Shown here: positions 25,372 to 33,955 of the stretch, piece after piece
Position numbering within the stretch: the first letter of the stretch is position 1
How the letters are laid out: every line of letters begins with the position of its first letter
From: Ensifer aridi
GTDB lineage: Bacteria > Pseudomonadota > Alphaproteobacteria > Rhizobiales > Rhizobiaceae
Assembly (NCBI RefSeq): GCF_002078505.1
Contig: NZ_LUAV01000011.1
Location: 62,001 to 126,000 of the forward strand
Direction of reading: 5' to 3'
DNA: 64,000 nt
Translations under genes and position numbers: made by a program
Notes under the pieces: generated by a model
What the model saw: only the letters and a program-made list of their open reading frames with translations
What the model was told of the DNA's origin: nothing
The model's database searches: none

Positions 25372-26235
25372 CTACTCAAACATTCGCTTCGGTGTCTTGC
25401 CCTTGAGGAACGGCTCGATGAAGGCGTGTAATAGCTCTGTCTGGCCGATGACCGCGGTATGCGACGTTGCCGGCATCACTGCAAGACGGGAAGCTGGGAG
25501 CGGCTTGCCCATATCGCCCATGACACCGCCGCCAAGCAGCCGGAACAGTGCGACTGAATGCTCGAGCGTGGCGACGTCCGCGTCGCCGGTGATGATCAGA
25601 ACCGGGGTCTTCAGTGTCTTGACGTCTGGCCCCCAGGCCATCGGTTCGTGTTCGAGAGCGATCAGCTTCTTGACCAGGGCCGGAAAGCCGTCGGGATTGG
25701 CAGCGAGTTTGCGGTGTTCCTCCGCGAACGGCATGTTGACGAACATCTCTACCGTCATTTGCGGAATGAAGGCCTTGAACGCCGGCTGCCAGCCCTCGGC
25801 GTCATAAGCGACGGAGGCGGCGGCGAGCTTGTTGACCTTTTCCGGGTGACGGATCGCAAGCTGCAGGCCGGCAGCGGCGCCCATGGAATAGCCGAAGACG
25901 TCGGCCTTTTCGACGCCGACGGCATCCATGAAAGCTGCGACGTCGTCAGCAAGATTCGGATAGGTGATCGGCCGGTCTATGTCGGTGGTGCGGCCATGGC
26001 CCTGAAACTCAAGTGCGTAGACCTTGTGGGTCTCGGCTAGTTTCGGGATGATTGCGCCCATCGAGGGAATGTTCATATAGGCGCCGTGCAATACGATCAG
26101 CGGATCGCCCTCGCCCGATACCTCGTAATACATCTCCATACCGTTGACCTTGACCCGGTCACCCGCAGGTTGGGATTGGGCCAGCACGGGGCCAGCTATG
26201 AGCAGGGCCCCGGCAATCAGTGCAGTGCGAAACAT
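25372..26235 (-). CDS. alpha/beta hydrolase, exported
   Basis: This 287-residue protein has an N-terminal signal peptide ending VLA-QS. The hydrolase fold shows the oxyanion motif LIVLHGAY, the nucleophile elbow GYSMGAA (Ser), the acid in ITGDADV and a C-terminal His in TSHTAV. It is probably a periplasmic esterase or related enzyme; the substrate is unknown. Confidence 0.8.
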   Translation of the reverse strand: MFRTALIAGALLIAGPVLAQSQPAGDRVKVNGMEMYYEVSGEGDPLIVLHGAYMNIPSMGAIIPKLAETHKVYALEFQGHGRTTDIDRPITYPNLADDVAAFMDAVGVEKADVFGYSMGAAAGLQLAIRHPEKVNKLAAASVAYDAEGWQPAFKAFIPQMTVEMFVNMPFAEEHRKLAANPDGFPALVKKLIALEHEPMAWGPDVKTLKTPVLIITGDADVATLEHSVALFRLLGGGVMGDMGKPLPASRLAVMPATSHTAVIGQTELLHAFIEPFLKGKTPKRMFE

Positions 26236-26426
26236 CGATGTCTCTCCTCGTCTCTACGCGGCTCATGCCGGCGTCGATGATAAGACGAACGAGGTCTCCG
26301 CGCCCCGACATTGTCGGAGCCGACGTTTTCGGCAAAGCCCACCCGCTTGCTTTCAAGCGCGTCGCGCTCGATAGTCGCGACGACCTGCCGCGGGTTTTGG
26401 AAGCGGCCCAGACAAGCGACGATCGG

Positions 26427-27038
26427 ATGAGTGAAAAAGACCAATTGCCCATCATTCACTTTGGCGACGCCAAGGCGTTTGAGGACTGGCTCGCCCGACA
26501 GGAACCCGATTGCCCGGGTCTATGGGTGAAGTTCGCCAAAAAGGCGTCCGGCATCGCAAGCATCACCCCGAAGGAAGCGCTCGACGTTGCGCTTTGCTAC
26601 GGCTGGATCGACGGCCAGCGGGTCGGACTCGACGACGACTATTATCTCAACAAATACACGCCGCGCCGGGCGCGCAGCAGGTGGTCCGAGATCAATCGCA
26701 CGCGTGCGCTGGAGTTGATCGCGGAAGGACGGATGACGCCCCGGGGCATGGCCGAGGTGGAGAGAGCGAGGGCCGACGGCCGCTGGGAAGCGGCGGCGGC
26801 ACCGCCGAGCAAGGCGACCGTGCCGGAGGATCTGCAGGATGCGCTCAAGCGCAACGGGGCGGCGAAGGCACTGTTCGACGAACTCGACAGCCGGAACCGC
26901 TATGCGGTTCTCTTTCGTATCCAGGATGCGAAAAAAGCCGAAACCCGGAAGGCACGCATCGAGAAATATGTCGACATGCTCGCGAGAGGGGAAACGCCCT
27001 ATCCACGCGGGAAAGGCCGCGCGCAGCGGAAGAGCTGA
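26427..27038 (+). CDS. YdeI/OmdA-family protein
   Basis: This 203-residue protein shows the family pattern: FEDWLARQEPDCPGLWVKF, ALCYGWIDGQR, YLNKYTPRRARSRWSEIN and a C-terminal region with PEDLQDAL. Family members have been linked to bacteriocin protection and peptide resistance. The start at 26427 is chosen by homology; the ribosome site is weak and the frame is open upstream. Confidence 0.78.
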   Translation: MSEKDQLPIIHFGDAKAFEDWLARQEPDCPGLWVKFAKKASGIASITPKEALDVALCYGWIDGQRVGLDDDYYLNKYTPRRARSRWSEINRTRALELIAEGRMTPRGMAEVERARADGRWEAAAAPPSKATVPEDLQDALKRNGAAKALFDELDSRNRYAVLFRIQDAKKAETRKARIEKYVDMLARGETPYPRGKGRAQRKS

Positions 27039-27443
27039 AAGAGGCCCGCACTGCACGCCGCGATGGTTCGATCTCGACGGCCAACGCGGGGCCGCACCGA
27101 AGATCCCGCTCCTCTACTCGGAGTATCCGCCAGACCTTGTCAAATACCGACATGGCTCGCACGGCCAAATGAAGAGTCGCAATCGGAAACGTGACGACCA
27201 AGTGCGTGCGGGTGCCCTCTTTTCCCCAATTTACGGGATTTTTGCCCGATTGCGCCATCGCCGCTGGTGGCGGTGTCGCTTTTCATACGATCGCGGCGCC
27301 GTTGTCCGAGATCTCTTACTGCGGCCATGTCGCAATGCGAAAATTTCTTCTCCGTCGCGGCTTTCCATGCCAATGTCGCAAATCGACAAGCCGGGCGGCA
27401 TATTCCAAGCGACGAATATGCGAGCCGTAGCCTGGGAGGTCCA
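27039..27443. promoter_or_regulatory. control region of the GbdR-like regulator gene
   Basis: 405 bp without a convincing gene. At 27275-27298, GTCGCTTTTCATACGATCGC is similar to the start of the shared motif at 11408 but has one extra base. ATGTCGCAA occurs near 27325 and near 27368, as direct repeats typical of AraC-type sites. Autoregulation is inferred. Confidence 0.4.
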
Positions 27444-28448
27444 ATGAACAAGCCCCTGACGAAAAAGCGTTCGCTCGTTTTCTTTCTAGTGCCGAACTTT
27501 TCGATGCTGCCCTTTTCGGCGGCAATCGAAACGCTCCGCATCGCCAACCGGATGCTTGGCTATGAGGCCTATACATGGCGCCTCGCCTCGACCGACGGCC
27601 AGAAGGTCTTCTCCTCGGCCGGCATTGCTCTCGAGGTCAACACTTCCCTGGCAGACGAACGCAAGTTCCTGAGCGGCGAAAACCGCCCCTCGATGGTTCT
27701 GGTCTGTTCCGGCGTCTATGTCGAGGAGTTCCAGAACAAGTCGGTGAACGCCTGGCTGCGCGAGGTCTACAACCGCGGCATCGCCGTCGGCAGCCTCTGT
27801 ACCGGCGCACATGTACTGGCTTCGGCGGGCCTGCTCACGGGCAAGCGCTGCGCCATCCACTGGGAAAACCTGCCGGGTTTCTCCGAAAGCTTCCCGCAGG
27901 CTGAGGTCTATGCCGACCTCTACGAGATCGACAGCAACATTTACACCTGCGCCGGCGGCACAGCGTCGCTCGACATGATGCTGAACCTGATCGACCAGGA
28001 TTTTGGTGAAAACCTCGTCAACCGCGTCTGCGAACAGGCGTTGACGGATCGCGTGCGCGGCCCGCACGACCGGCAGCGGCTGCCTCTGAGAGCCCGCCTC
28101 GGTGTCCAGAACGCCAAGGTGCTGTCGATCATCGAACTGATGGAGAGCAACCTCTCCGAACCCTTGTCGCTCTTGGAAATCGCCGAAAGCGCCGATCTTT
28201 CGCGCCGCCAGATCGAGCGGCTCTTCCGCCAGGAAATGGGGCGCTCTCCCGCGCGCTACTATCTCGAGATCCGCCTCGACCGCGCCCGGCACCTCCTCAT
28301 CCAATCCTCCATGCCGGTCGTGGAAGTGGCCGTGGCCTGCGGCTTCGTCTCCGCTTCGCATTTCTCCAAATGCTATCGCGAACTCTACAACCGCTCGCCG
28401 CAGCAGGAACGCGCCGAACGCAAGCTGACACTGCAGATGGCGCGTTGA
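27444..28448 (+). CDS. GlxA/GbdR-type AraC-family transcriptional regulator
   Basis: This 334-residue protein has an N-terminal DJ-1/PfpI-like domain (about 10-195, with Cys119 in GSLCTGAHVLASAG) and a C-terminal AraC helix-turn-helix pair (about 230-325, DLSRRQIERLFRQEMGRSP and CGFVSASHFSKCYRE). The architecture is that of GbdR, CdhR and ArgR-like activators; in Pseudomonas GbdR senses betaine or dimethylglycine and activates their catabolism. With betaine-type genes in the same window, a quaternary-amine sensor is plausible but not proven. The start follows GGGAGGT. Confidence 0.8.
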   Translation: MNKPLTKKRSLVFFLVPNFSMLPFSAAIETLRIANRMLGYEAYTWRLASTDGQKVFSSAGIALEVNTSLADERKFLSGENRPSMVLVCSGVYVEEFQNKSVNAWLREVYNRGIAVGSLCTGAHVLASAGLLTGKRCAIHWENLPGFSESFPQAEVYADLYEIDSNIYTCAGGTASLDMMLNLIDQDFGENLVNRVCEQALTDRVRGPHDRQRLPLRARLGVQNAKVLSIIELMESNLSEPLSLLEIAESADLSRRQIERLFRQEMGRSPARYYLEIRLDRARHLLIQSSMPVVEVAVACGFVSASHFSKCYRELYNRSPQQERAERKLTLQMAR

Positions 28449-28456
28449 CGGACAGA

Positions 28457-28484
28457 CGGGGAGGCAATCGAAAAGTCGCCTCCC
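28457..28484 (+). terminator. intrinsic terminator after regulator gene
   Basis: GGGGAGGC / GCCTCCCC with a 12-nt loop, followed by TTTT. Confidence 0.8.
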
Positions 28485-28544
28485 CTTTTCGTGCACATAG
28501 AGGGGCGACTGGTCGTCCGAGCAAGCGGACGCTCGCTGCCGCTC

Positions 28545-29831
28545 TCATGACACCAGAGCATCAAGCAGTGTCAGTTCCGACATCACGCGATTGCGGCCGG
28601 CATGTTTCGCCATGTAGAGGAACTGGTCGGCGGCGTGCAGGTAGTTTTCGAAGGATTCGGACGCTTCGATTGTCGCAAGCCCGATCGAGACGGTGATCGT
28701 CAGTTCCTCTTCGTCCGCGACGATCTTCGATCTCGCAAGCTCGAGGCGCACACGCTCGCAGAAGGCAAAAGCCTCGCGGACATCGAGACCATTGAAGAGG
28801 ATGCCGAATTCCTCGCCGCCGAGACGCGCCATCAGGTGCTCCGCGCCGACCAGCGCCTTCAGTCGTCGCGCCACATGCTTAAGCACGAGATCGCCGATCT
28901 CATGGCCGTAGGTATCGTTCAGCCGCTTGAAGTGGTCGATGTCCAGCACGGCGATCGACGTGCCCTCGCCCCGCCTCAGGCACTGATCGACCAGGCGTGG
29001 CCCTGTGAGGAAGAAGTGCCGGCGGTTGTAGATGCCCGTCAGATAGTCGCTTGCCGCCGCGCGGCGTAGCGCCTGCATCCGCTTCTGCATTGCCGCGGCA
29101 TAGCGCACGCGGCCATGGAACTCCGCTTCCAGCACCGGCTTTCGGATGAAATCAGCGCCGCCAGCCTCGATGAAGCGCGCCGCCAGTCGCGCGTCGCCCT
29201 CTTCCGAAAGGCCGATGACCGGCGCGGCCTCCTCGCCCTGCCGCCTGCGGATTTCCTCCAGCAGGCTCTTTCCCGTCATGTCGGCGAGATTCGTGTCGGT
29301 GACGATGGCGTCGATCGCCTCGCCCGCGTCGATGAACTGCAGGGCCTCGGCGCCGCGCGACGCTTCGACGATCGAGAGCCGCTGCCGGCGCAGGATGCCC
29401 GCGAGATCGTGGCGCGAGGCCTGGCCGGAATCGACAAGCAGCACCGTGGTCCTGCCGCTGGCAAGCGCTCGACCGACCGAAGCGATCAGGCCGTTGAGCG
29501 AGTGCGGCTCGTTCTTGACGATGCAATCCACGACACCGCGGCTCAGGATCTCGTCACGCGTGCCGTCGTTGAAGGCGGCCGTGAAGACGATGGCCGGAAC
29601 CCCTTCCTTGAGGAGGAAGTCCAGCGCTTCGCAGTTCGGCGCGTCTGGAAGGTTGAGATCAAGGACGGCCAGCGAAAACTCCTCGGCCATGTCGGAAAAT
29701 TCCGCCTTCACCGCTTTGAGCGACGCGCAATGGGTGACGCTGACGCCATGCGTCAGCTCTAAGCCATGCTTCAGCGCGGTCGCGAACATACGCGAATCCT
29801 CGATGAGCAGCAGACGCTTGTCGCGGTGCAT
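28545..29831 (-). CDS. REC-REC-GGDEF diguanylate cyclase
   Basis: The protein has 428 residues. Receiver 1 (about 5-120) keeps the acidic pair (IEDS), the phospho-acceptor Asp in VLDLNLP, Thr (FTAAF) and Lys (VKN). Receiver 2 (about 128-245) keeps Asp in VTDTNLAD but has VDSG in place of the acidic pair, so it may be inactive. The GGDEF domain (about 262-425) has an intact GGEEF, so synthesis of c-di-GMP is likely; the RxxD inhibitory site is absent. The start at 29831 was chosen because the upstream frame runs into a RIME fragment. A two-receiver protein gene lies 440 bp upstream on the same strand. Confidence 0.85.
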   Translation of the reverse strand: MHRDKRLLLIEDSRMFATALKHGLELTHGVSVTHCASLKAVKAEFSDMAEEFSLAVLDLNLPDAPNCEALDFLLKEGVPAIVFTAAFNDGTRDEILSRGVVDCIVKNEPHSLNGLIASVGRALASGRTTVLLVDSGQASRHDLAGILRRQRLSIVEASRGAEALQFIDAGEAIDAIVTDTNLADMTGKSLLEEIRRRQGEEAAPVIGLSEEGDARLAARFIEAGGADFIRKPVLEAEFHGRVRYAAAMQKRMQALRRAAASDYLTGIYNRRHFFLTGPRLVDQCLRRGEGTSIAVLDIDHFKRLNDTYGHEIGDLVLKHVARRLKALVGAEHLMARLGGEEFGILFNGLDVREAFAFCERVRLELARSKIVADEEELTITVSIGLATIEASESFENYLHAADQFLYMAKHAGRNRVMSELTLLDALVS

Positions 29832-30271
29832 CTGCACGGAACTCACCCGTCCCGGCACTCGGCGCAATCTCACTGCAACCCCCATCCCCACCTGCATGAT
29901 TCCTTAAATCGGCATCGATTTAAGGACAAAATGATGCAGCAACTCAGACGCGCATGGCGCCGCACCCAATCGAACCCCGCGTGCCCCGCCGCGCCCCTGC
30001 CGTGCTGGACGTCATAGAGCGGCCGCGCCTCCAAGAACGCTGCAACTCGCCAGTCCTCGATCCCTCGGACCGATACAGTCTCGGGGATCATGGACGCAAG
30101 TGACGCTGACTGGATATGCAATTGCGCCGGCTCGAGCCCTGTTCCATTCGGCACGGCGGGCATCGCCGGGTATTCCCCATTTCTTTTAAGGGAATTGAAA
30201 GCTCTATCGGTTGCAATTCCGTTAACGGATCAACCGCGGTCGCCGAAGGCTGCCGAGATTGGCTGCGCCCG
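29832..30271. other. intergenic region with partial RIME
   Basis: Between two signalling genes on the same strand. A partial reversed RIME occupies about 29891-29950. Nothing convincing was found in the remainder; an 81-codon plus-strand frame at 30090 has no ribosome site and no recognisable protein. Confidence 0.6.
29891..29950 (-). repeat. RIME element, partial
   Basis: The CTGCATGATTCCTTAAATCG palindrome half and its partner end in GATGCAGCAACT, matching one end of the full copies. Confidence 0.7.
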
Positions 30272-31105
30272 TCACGCGGGTATTTTCGTCTTTGCGCTTA
30301 GCGTCCTGATCTTGGTGAGTGTGTCGAGGTTCTGATTGACCCGGCAATAGAACTCCTCGTTGACGAAGGGCCGGACCACGAAATCGTTGCCGCCGGCCTT
30401 GAGGAAACGCGCCGAGAGCAGCCGGTTCGTCGACGAGGAGACACCGATGATGCGCAACTGGTGGGGTCCGTGGGCTGCGCGGATGCGGCGCGTGAGTTCG
30501 AAGCCGTCGATGTCCGGCATGTTGTAGTCGGTGATGACGAGCGCGATGTCCGGATTGTTCTTCAGGATCTCGAGGGCGGCAGCACCGCTCTCGGCGGAGC
30601 TCGTGCGGAAATTATAGCGCCTGAGTTGCGTCGTGAGCACCGCCCGCGCCGTCGGGCTGTCGTCGACGATTAGCACGTGATGCTTCTGGTTGGTCAAGAA
30701 CCGGCAGACCGATTCCGCCAGCATGTCCACCGCGAAGACGCTGTCCTTGATGACGTAGTCGACGATGTCCTTGGCGAGAATGGCCTCGCGCGTGCTCTCC
30801 TGGAACGAGCCGGTGAAGACGATCGTCGGCACGCTCATCTCGATCAGATAGCCGAGCGCCTCGCCGTTCTCCGCGCCCGGCAGATTGATATTGGAGATGG
30901 CAAGCGCGGGTGGAAAGGAAGCATTTTCGACTGCGAACTGCAGATCCTCGTAGTCGCGGCAGACAATCACGTCGACATCGAACAATTCCTTCAGCCGCTT
31001 CGAAACCATCGAGGAAAACAGATTGGAGTCCTCGGCAAGCACGATGCGGTGCTCGCCGAGGGATTCGCCGGAATAGTACATTCCGGAAACGCCGAAGAAT
31101 GACAT
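30272..31105 (-). CDS. tandem two-receiver response regulator
   Basis: This 277-residue protein has two receiver domains and no output domain. In the first (about 18-135) the usual phospho-acceptor Asp is Asn (ISNINLPG), while Thr and Lys (FTGSF, VIKD) remain. The second (about 143-262) is canonical: VDDS, ITDYNMPD, VSSS, VRPF (Arg in place of the usual Lys). It resembles the receiver pair of the GGDEF protein downstream, suggesting duplication. It may pass phosphate to, or dimerise with, that protein. Confidence 0.8.
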   Translation of the reverse strand: MSFFGVSGMYYSGESLGEHRIVLAEDSNLFSSMVSKRLKELFDVDVIVCRDYEDLQFAVENASFPPALAISNINLPGAENGEALGYLIEMSVPTIVFTGSFQESTREAILAKDIVDYVIKDSVFAVDMLAESVCRFLTNQKHHVLIVDDSPTARAVLTTQLRRYNFRTSSAESGAAALEILKNNPDIALVITDYNMPDIDGFELTRRIRAAHGPHQLRIIGVSSSTNRLLSARFLKAGGNDFVVRPFVNEEFYCRVNQNLDTLTKIRTLSAKTKIPA

Positions 31106-31242
31106 TGATCGCCTATGAGAAAGAGTGTCCCCGCTGACATCCTAGAGGCAAAAGGTTTTATTGGGTGTTAATGGGAGCGACCACTGAAAAAGCCCGACCA
31201 GCGGCCCAATCGGGCCGCCGATCATGGGCCACGGTAGGGACC

Positions 31243-32859
31243 TTAGGCAAAGACGATATCGTCCGCCGAGAGATCGGACAGTGAGACCTTGTCCAGAAGG
31301 AGACCGAACGTGTCTGACCCGTTGAAGGCGATGTAGAGTCCGTCCTCCGTCTCGGTCGCCGCTGCAATGAGGTCGGCGAAGCTGCCGATGCGCGTGGTAT
31401 TCGGTGCATGACCGATGAAGCGCAGCACGTCGCCGCCTTCAGTATCGAAATCGGTGATGCGGTCGACACCCGAGAACGAAAACGTGTCGGACGACCAAAG
31501 GAAGGTATCGCCACCGGCACCGCCCGTCATGACATCATTGCCGGCTCCGCCCCAAAGTTCGTCATTGCCGGCGCCGCCGTCGAGACGGTCGTTGCCACCA
31601 TTGCCGGTCAGTTTATCGTCGCCGGCGAGCGTGCGGATAATATCGTCGCCTGCGCCGCCCTCCACCTGAAACGTCTCAATATTGGTGAATATCAGCCTCG
31701 TGCCGAACACGCCGGTCGCCGCATCGAAGTTGGTCGTTCCGACAAGTGGCTCGGTGACGTAGAGAGTGTCGTTGCCGTCCCCGCCATCGATGAAGCCGGA
31801 AGGAGCGCGGACCTGGATCAGGTCGTCGCCGGCACCGCCATCAATGATCGTGTCGCCGTCATCGAAGGCCGTTCCCGCGTCGTGGATCTCGTCGTTGCCA
31901 TCGCCGCCGGCGAGCACATCATTGCCACCGACGCTGATCAAGATGTCGTCGCCAGCGCCGCCATAGAGGGCGTCGTCACCGCTTCCGGAAGCGATGTAAT
32001 CCCTGCCGTTGCTGCCTTCGACGTAGTTGTCGCCCTCGCCCATATGGGCGCTGAGCGAGAAGAGATTTCCGCCGATTAGCGTATCGCTGCCGCTGCCGAG
32101 ATCTACGCTGGCTACCTCGATGCCGCTGATCAGCGTGCCTGTCGAGGCAAATCCGCGCACGAAGTCTATGGTCACGTCCTCAGTCCTCTCGTCGTCGAAG
32201 AGGGAGAGCGTATCCCAGCCGTTCCCGCCGTCGATCACCGCGGAGGCGAGAGTGGTAGTGATCTTGTCACTGTGGTCGCCGGCGAAGATGCGATTCGCGC
32301 CGCTCATGTCGACGATGATGTCACCGCCGCTACCCGTCTCGATCGTGTCGTCGCCGAGCATGCTGGTGCCATCGTCGACGTCGGTGCCATGCGGCCCGAT
32401 GATATCGTTGCCTGCGCCCGTCGAGATGATGTCGTCGGTGGCTGCCCCGAAGATCCGGTCGTTGCCGCTACCGGTGGTCAGCACCAGTCTCTCGATGCGG
32501 TTGAAGAAGATGTGTTCCCAGTTCGATGTATTGTAGCCGATGATACCGTGCCCGTGCTCCCCGCTGAACCGGACGGAGGTGCTGACGTCGGAGAGGTCGA
32601 TCACCAGCGTATCGAAGCCGCCACCGCCGGTAACCGCGCCGCCGGTACCGGTAAGCGTGATCTGGTCGTCCCCCTCGCCGCCATCGAGCCGGTCGTAGCC
32701 GCTGCTACTCGCCAGGCGATCGTCCCCGGCGCCGCCGTAGACCAGATCATCGCCGTCACCCGCATCGATCTCATCCGCGCCAATGAGGCCGAAGATGCGA
32801 TCCTTTTCCTCGGTTCCAAGTATCACGTCGTCACCGATCGTGCCAACAATCGTGCTCAT
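31243..32859 (-). CDS. RTX calcium-binding protein, type I secretion substrate
   Basis: This 538-residue protein is built of glycine/aspartate nonapeptide repeats (GGAGDD-type) from about residue 20 to 490, which form calcium-loaded beta-rolls. The last ~60 residues lack repeats and end DLSADDIVFA, a typical C-terminal type I secretion signal. No catalytic domain is visible, so it may be a structural or adhesive surface protein. No secretion ATPase or membrane fusion protein gene is nearby. A GGAG ribosome site precedes the start. Confidence 0.85.
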   Translation of the reverse strand: MSTIVGTIGDDVILGTEEKDRIFGLIGADEIDAGDGDDLVYGGAGDDRLASSSGYDRLDGGEGDDQITLTGTGGAVTGGGGFDTLVIDLSDVSTSVRFSGEHGHGIIGYNTSNWEHIFFNRIERLVLTTGSGNDRIFGAATDDIISTGAGNDIIGPHGTDVDDGTSMLGDDTIETGSGGDIIVDMSGANRIFAGDHSDKITTTLASAVIDGGNGWDTLSLFDDERTEDVTIDFVRGFASTGTLISGIEVASVDLGSGSDTLIGGNLFSLSAHMGEGDNYVEGSNGRDYIASGSGDDALYGGAGDDILISVGGNDVLAGGDGNDEIHDAGTAFDDGDTIIDGGAGDDLIQVRAPSGFIDGGDGNDTLYVTEPLVGTTNFDAATGVFGTRLIFTNIETFQVEGGAGDDIIRTLAGDDKLTGNGGNDRLDGGAGNDELWGGAGNDVMTGGAGGDTFLWSSDTFSFSGVDRITDFDTEGGDVLRFIGHAPNTTRIGSFADLIAAATETEDGLYIAFNGSDTFGLLLDKVSLSDLSADDIVFA

Positions 32860-33114
32860 GCCCCGTCTCCAAACAAATGAATATGGCTCTTAGCATGGCT
32901 TAAGATATGTTTGAATCAGTATTGTGACTCGATCTCGAAAATACATTAACAATTCAAACAAAAATTATATTAGTTCAAAGTTCAAATTATGTCGTGTTTA
33001 AAATATACTTAAATGCAGGCAGGCGATTGATCCAGCACGCAGTGAGCGCCAGCAGCGACTGCGAGGTGGAGTCCACCATGCGTGAAAAGGCGTTTTCATG
33101 TCGGTTGGAGATCC
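32860..33114. promoter_or_regulatory. AT-rich control region of the RTX gene
   Basis: About 255 bp. The stretch 32880-33015 is far richer in A+T than its surroundings, with runs such as TTCAAAGTTCAAATTATG. Such AT-rich DNA commonly attracts H-NS/MucR-type silencers; this is inference. No gene is seen. Confidence 0.5.
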
Positions 33115-33792
33115 CTATTCGAGCTCGCTAGCGGCAGCGATGATCTCCTCGGGGGTGGGAAAGGTGCCGATGCCATTCGGACCGTCACGCGCCTCGATCT
33201 TTGCCCAGCGCACGATGCCGCCCGCATCTACCAGGAAATGGCCGACAAGTTGTGTGGCATGCTCGGCAAAGATTGCCTGATCGGTCTCGTCGAGTTCGAA
33301 GCCGTCTTTGGCATTCAACACGAAGTTGGCTTCCATCGGCTGCGTCGGCTCGGCCAGTTCGCCCGCGGGATTGATGCGTGCCTCCTGGAACTGCGCCATG
33401 GTCGCGCGTTCGGGCCATTGCGGCGGCTCGGTGCTCGCCTCCGGCAGAAACTGGACACGCGGCACGCCGAAGGCGCGGTGGGTGAGGCAGTCAGGATCTG
33501 AGAGAAGCACGACAGGTGTCGGCTGGTAGCGAAAATACAGCCGGGCGCGGTCGAGCGACGTGTTGATGACGGCAAGCGTCTCCACGCCTGCGGCACGTAA
33601 TGCCGGCTGCAGGCCGGAGAGCTGTCTGAGCTGGCGCCGGCAGAACGGGCAGTGCAATCCGCGGAAGAGGCCGAGGAGAAAGGGACGCCCGCGCAAATCG
33701 ACGAGAGATACGATCCTGTTGGCATCGACTGCGGGAAGCGCAAAGGCGGGTGCGGGTTCACCCGGTTGCAGCGTATTTATCTGATCGCCCAT
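33115..33792 (-). CDS. AhpC/TSA-family peroxiredoxin-like protein
   Basis: The protein has 225 residues from the ATG at 33792 (an in-frame start 27 bp earlier is possible). The thioredoxin fold carries LHCPFCRRQL, where the first Cys is the likely peroxidatic residue and the CxxC is unusual for AhpC. Phe/Pro-rich N- and C-terminal parts fit redoxin-like proteins. A role in peroxide or thiol redox reactions is inferred. It is divergent from the cyclase gene. Confidence 0.75.
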   Translation of the reverse strand: MGDQINTLQPGEPAPAFALPAVDANRIVSLVDLRGRPFLLGLFRGLHCPFCRRQLRQLSGLQPALRAAGVETLAVINTSLDRARLYFRYQPTPVVLLSDPDCLTHRAFGVPRVQFLPEASTEPPQWPERATMAQFQEARINPAGELAEPTQPMEANFVLNAKDGFELDETDQAIFAEHATQLVGHFLVDAGGIVRWAKIEARDGPNGIGTFPTPEEIIAAASELE

Positions 33793-33955
33793 GGAGAGCT
33801 TTCTGTGACGCGAGGCCAACTGCAGTGCCTCTCGTCACTATAGCGGACATCACATCCTGGCACCATCGGCGCGCCCGGCCGCCTGAGAGCCCGGCAAAGC
33901 GGATGCCTCCTCGTATTTCGCTGACCGCGTGCGGATTTCCGTATAGAATGCGCCC

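Noticed and set aside
30090..30335. Plus-strand 81-codon frame between the signalling genes
   Set aside because: No ribosome site, no recognisable protein, lies in a repeat-bearing intergenic region.
31408..32880. Plus-strand frames opposite the RTX gene
   Set aside because: They mirror the Gly/Asp repeats in another frame (Val/Ala/Ile- or Ser/Pro-rich) and are artefacts of repetitive codons.
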